DNA of 15,652 nucleotides from CAYGZQ01 sp964354375 [NCBI: uncultured Planctomycetota bacterium] (GTDB taxonomy: Bacteria; JAJVIF01; JAPKYR01): contig CAYGZQ010000023.1 in assembly GCA_964354375.1 (NCBI GenBank), forward strand, positions 36,716-52,367, read 5' to 3'. A model generated the notes under the pieces. It worked only from the letters and a program-made list of their open reading frames with translations. It was not told where the DNA came from and ran no database searches. Shown here piece after piece: positions 14,972 through 15,652 of this stretch (position 1 is the stretch's first letter; each line of letters opens with the position of its first letter). A program made the translations under genes and the position numbers.

Positions 14972-15367
14972 ATGATTACGCTGAACATATCGACGCGGAA
15001 CCGCACGGAATTCATCGACATCACCTCAAAGATCAGTGAGGTCGTACACAAGTACGGATGGTCGACGGGGATTGTCACCATCTACTGCCCTCATACGACC
15101 GCGGCGATAACCATCAATGAATGCGCCGACCCGGACGTCAAGGCCGACATCGTCAACTCGCTGTCGAAGCTGATCCCTTACCATGCCAACTACGCTCACG
15201 AGGAGGGGAACGCCGACGCGCACATCAAGGCGTCGCTCATCGGACCTTCCGAGCAAGTCATCGTTCATTCGGGCGAGCTCGTTCTTGGGACGTGGCAGGG
15301 GATTTTCTTCTGCGAATTCGACGGACCGCGGCAGAGGCGGTTTCACGTGCATTTCCGGTCCGACTAG
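14972..15367 (+). CDS. yjbQ: YjbQ/UPF0047 family protein (secondary thiamine-phosphate synthase)
   Basis: A 131-residue member of the YjbQ family. Some members have weak thiamine-phosphate synthase activity and can support thiamine synthesis when ThiE is missing, but the primary role in most organisms is not established. The conserved residues are all in place: HTTAAITINE (41-50), DPDV (53-56), YAHEEGNADAHIK (74-86), LIGPSE (89-94) and GELVLGTWQGIFFCEFDGPRQR (101-122). The histidines and glutamates form a putative metal/phosphate site. Length is normal for the family (about 130-140). No thiamine gene is nearby. The ATG at 14972 has no Shine-Dalgarno. An upstream in-frame extension exists but overlaps the DUF58 gene and has no family similarity. 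Structured repeats follow directly. Confidence 0.93.
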   Translation: MITLNISTRNRTEFIDITSKISEVVHKYGWSTGIVTIYCPHTTAAITINECADPDVKADIVNSLSKLIPYHANYAHEEGNADAHIKASLIGPSEQVIVHSGELVLGTWQGIFFCEFDGPRQRRFHVHFRSD

Positions 15368-15376
15368 CGTAGCAGC

Positions 15377-15508
15377 GCCGAGACACCCTTCTGTACGCTC
15401 CTTGCTGCGCCCGGGTCGCACGTACGGGCGCCACACCAAGAACTGCATTCCTCGTGGCGCCCATATGGCCCGCTCCTGCGGGACAGATGGGTGCCTCGTC
15501 TTATCCAG
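15377..15508. repeat. Structured intergenic repeat, copy 1
   Basis: A 132-bp unit made of a 12-bp box GCCGAGACACCC (15377-15388), a 23-bp variable stretch (15389-15411) and a 97-bp core (15412-15508) almost identical to the core of copy 2. In the core, GGGCGCCAC (15426-15434) pairs with GTGGCGCCC (15454-15462). A second possible helix pairs GCGCCCAT (15457-15464) with ATGGGTGC (15487-15494) around an inner hairpin CCCGC-TCCT-GCGGG (15469-15482). The two large helices share 15457-15462, so both cannot form at once. It begins 9 bp after yjbQ. No T-tract follows, so it is not a plain terminator. I do not recognise the family. Confidence 0.85.
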
Positions 15509-15522
15509 AATCCCTCTCAACG

Positions 15523-15652
15523 GCCGAGACACCCGTCCGCGCGCCCCTCGAAGACTCGGGTCGCACGTACGGGCGCCACACCAAGAACGGCATCCTTGTG
15601 GCGCCCATATGGCCCGCTCCTGCGGGACAGATGGGTGCCTCGTCTTATCCAG
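15523..15652. repeat. Structured intergenic repeat, copy 2 (reaches window end)
   Basis: Same architecture as copy 1: box GCCGAGACACCC (15523-15534), an unrelated 22-bp variable stretch (15535-15556), and a 96-bp core (15557-15652). By eye the core differs from copy 1 only near the loop of the first hairpin (about two substitutions and one 1-base indel). One substitution lengthens the stem to ten pairs, GGGCGCCACA (15571-15580) with TGTGGCGCCC (15597-15606). A 14-bp linker (15509-15522) separates the copies, giving a repeat period of 146 bp. The unit ends where the window ends, so further copies may lie beyond. Confidence 0.85.

Noticed and set aside
15026-15532. 168-codon minus-strand frame running through the repeat into yjbQ
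   Set aside because: Most of it is antisense to conserved yjbQ, and the rest is repeat sequence. The structure in the repeat is in the nucleic acid rather than in codons.
15377-15652. Repeats considered as a CRISPR array
   Set aside because: Although a constant/variable/constant pattern occurs, the core is about 97 bp, only two units exist, the period is 146 bp and no cas genes are present.

Overview
The window is 15.65 kb of GC-rich, gene-dense bacterial chromosome. The mixture of universal housekeeping genes (miaB, ruvC, ruvA, trmL, yjbQ) with large, poorly characterised membrane proteins and a long secreted lipoprotein suggests an uncultured or sparsely studied, probably diderm, bacterium. 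I see no phage, transposase, CRISPR, tRNA or rRNA signal. The phylum cannot be fixed from the sequence; the lipoprotein style and the DUF2723/YfhO-type proteins recall candidate-phylum genomes, but that is only an impression.

Layout. (1) 28-2703, minus strand: a 780-residue lipoprotein with two carboxypeptidase-regulatory-like beta-sandwich repeats, a consensus-like promoter, a roughly 200-nt leader and a clear intrinsic terminator. (2) 2704-4430, minus strand: a compact probable operon reading MoaC-like protein, tiny PLDc_N-type membrane protein, Nudix hydrolase, TrmL. The MoaC-like protein keeps the fold signature but has lost several residues needed for cyclic pyranopterin synthesis. (3) 4536-8104, plus strand: miaB, transcribed divergently from the MoaC-like gene, then a small four-helix membrane protein that overlaps a GT-C-like polytopic membrane protein. 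(4) 8140-11916, plus strand: ruvC, ruvA and an 858-residue YfhO-type membrane protein, apparently one operon, with no ruvB in view. (5) 11859-13553, minus strand: a DUF2723 (TMEM260-like) membrane protein whose 3' end overlaps the YfhO-type gene by 58 bp. (6) 13608-15367, plus strand: a DUF58 protein and a YjbQ-family protein. (7) 15377-15652: two copies of a roughly 130-bp structured intergenic repeat, the second running up to the window edge.

Functionally the window mixes nucleic-acid maintenance (RuvC/RuvA, MiaB, TrmL, Nudix) with three large polytopic proteins of the kind that use lipid-linked sugars (GT-C-like, YfhO-type, DUF2723), which hints at glycosylation or surface polysaccharide work. 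A recurring feature is a -10-like hexamer, often in the extended TGn form, only 7-9 nt before a start codon that lacks a Shine-Dalgarno sequence (ruvC, DUF58, DUF2723, yjbQ). This suggests leaderless mRNAs are common here. The lipoprotein gene, with its long leader and perfect AAGGAGGT, is the contrast.

The most interesting items are the degenerate MoaC paralogue, the structured tandem repeat with mutually exclusive hairpins, and the start-adjacent promoters. I found no convincing new multi-gene defence or mobile system.
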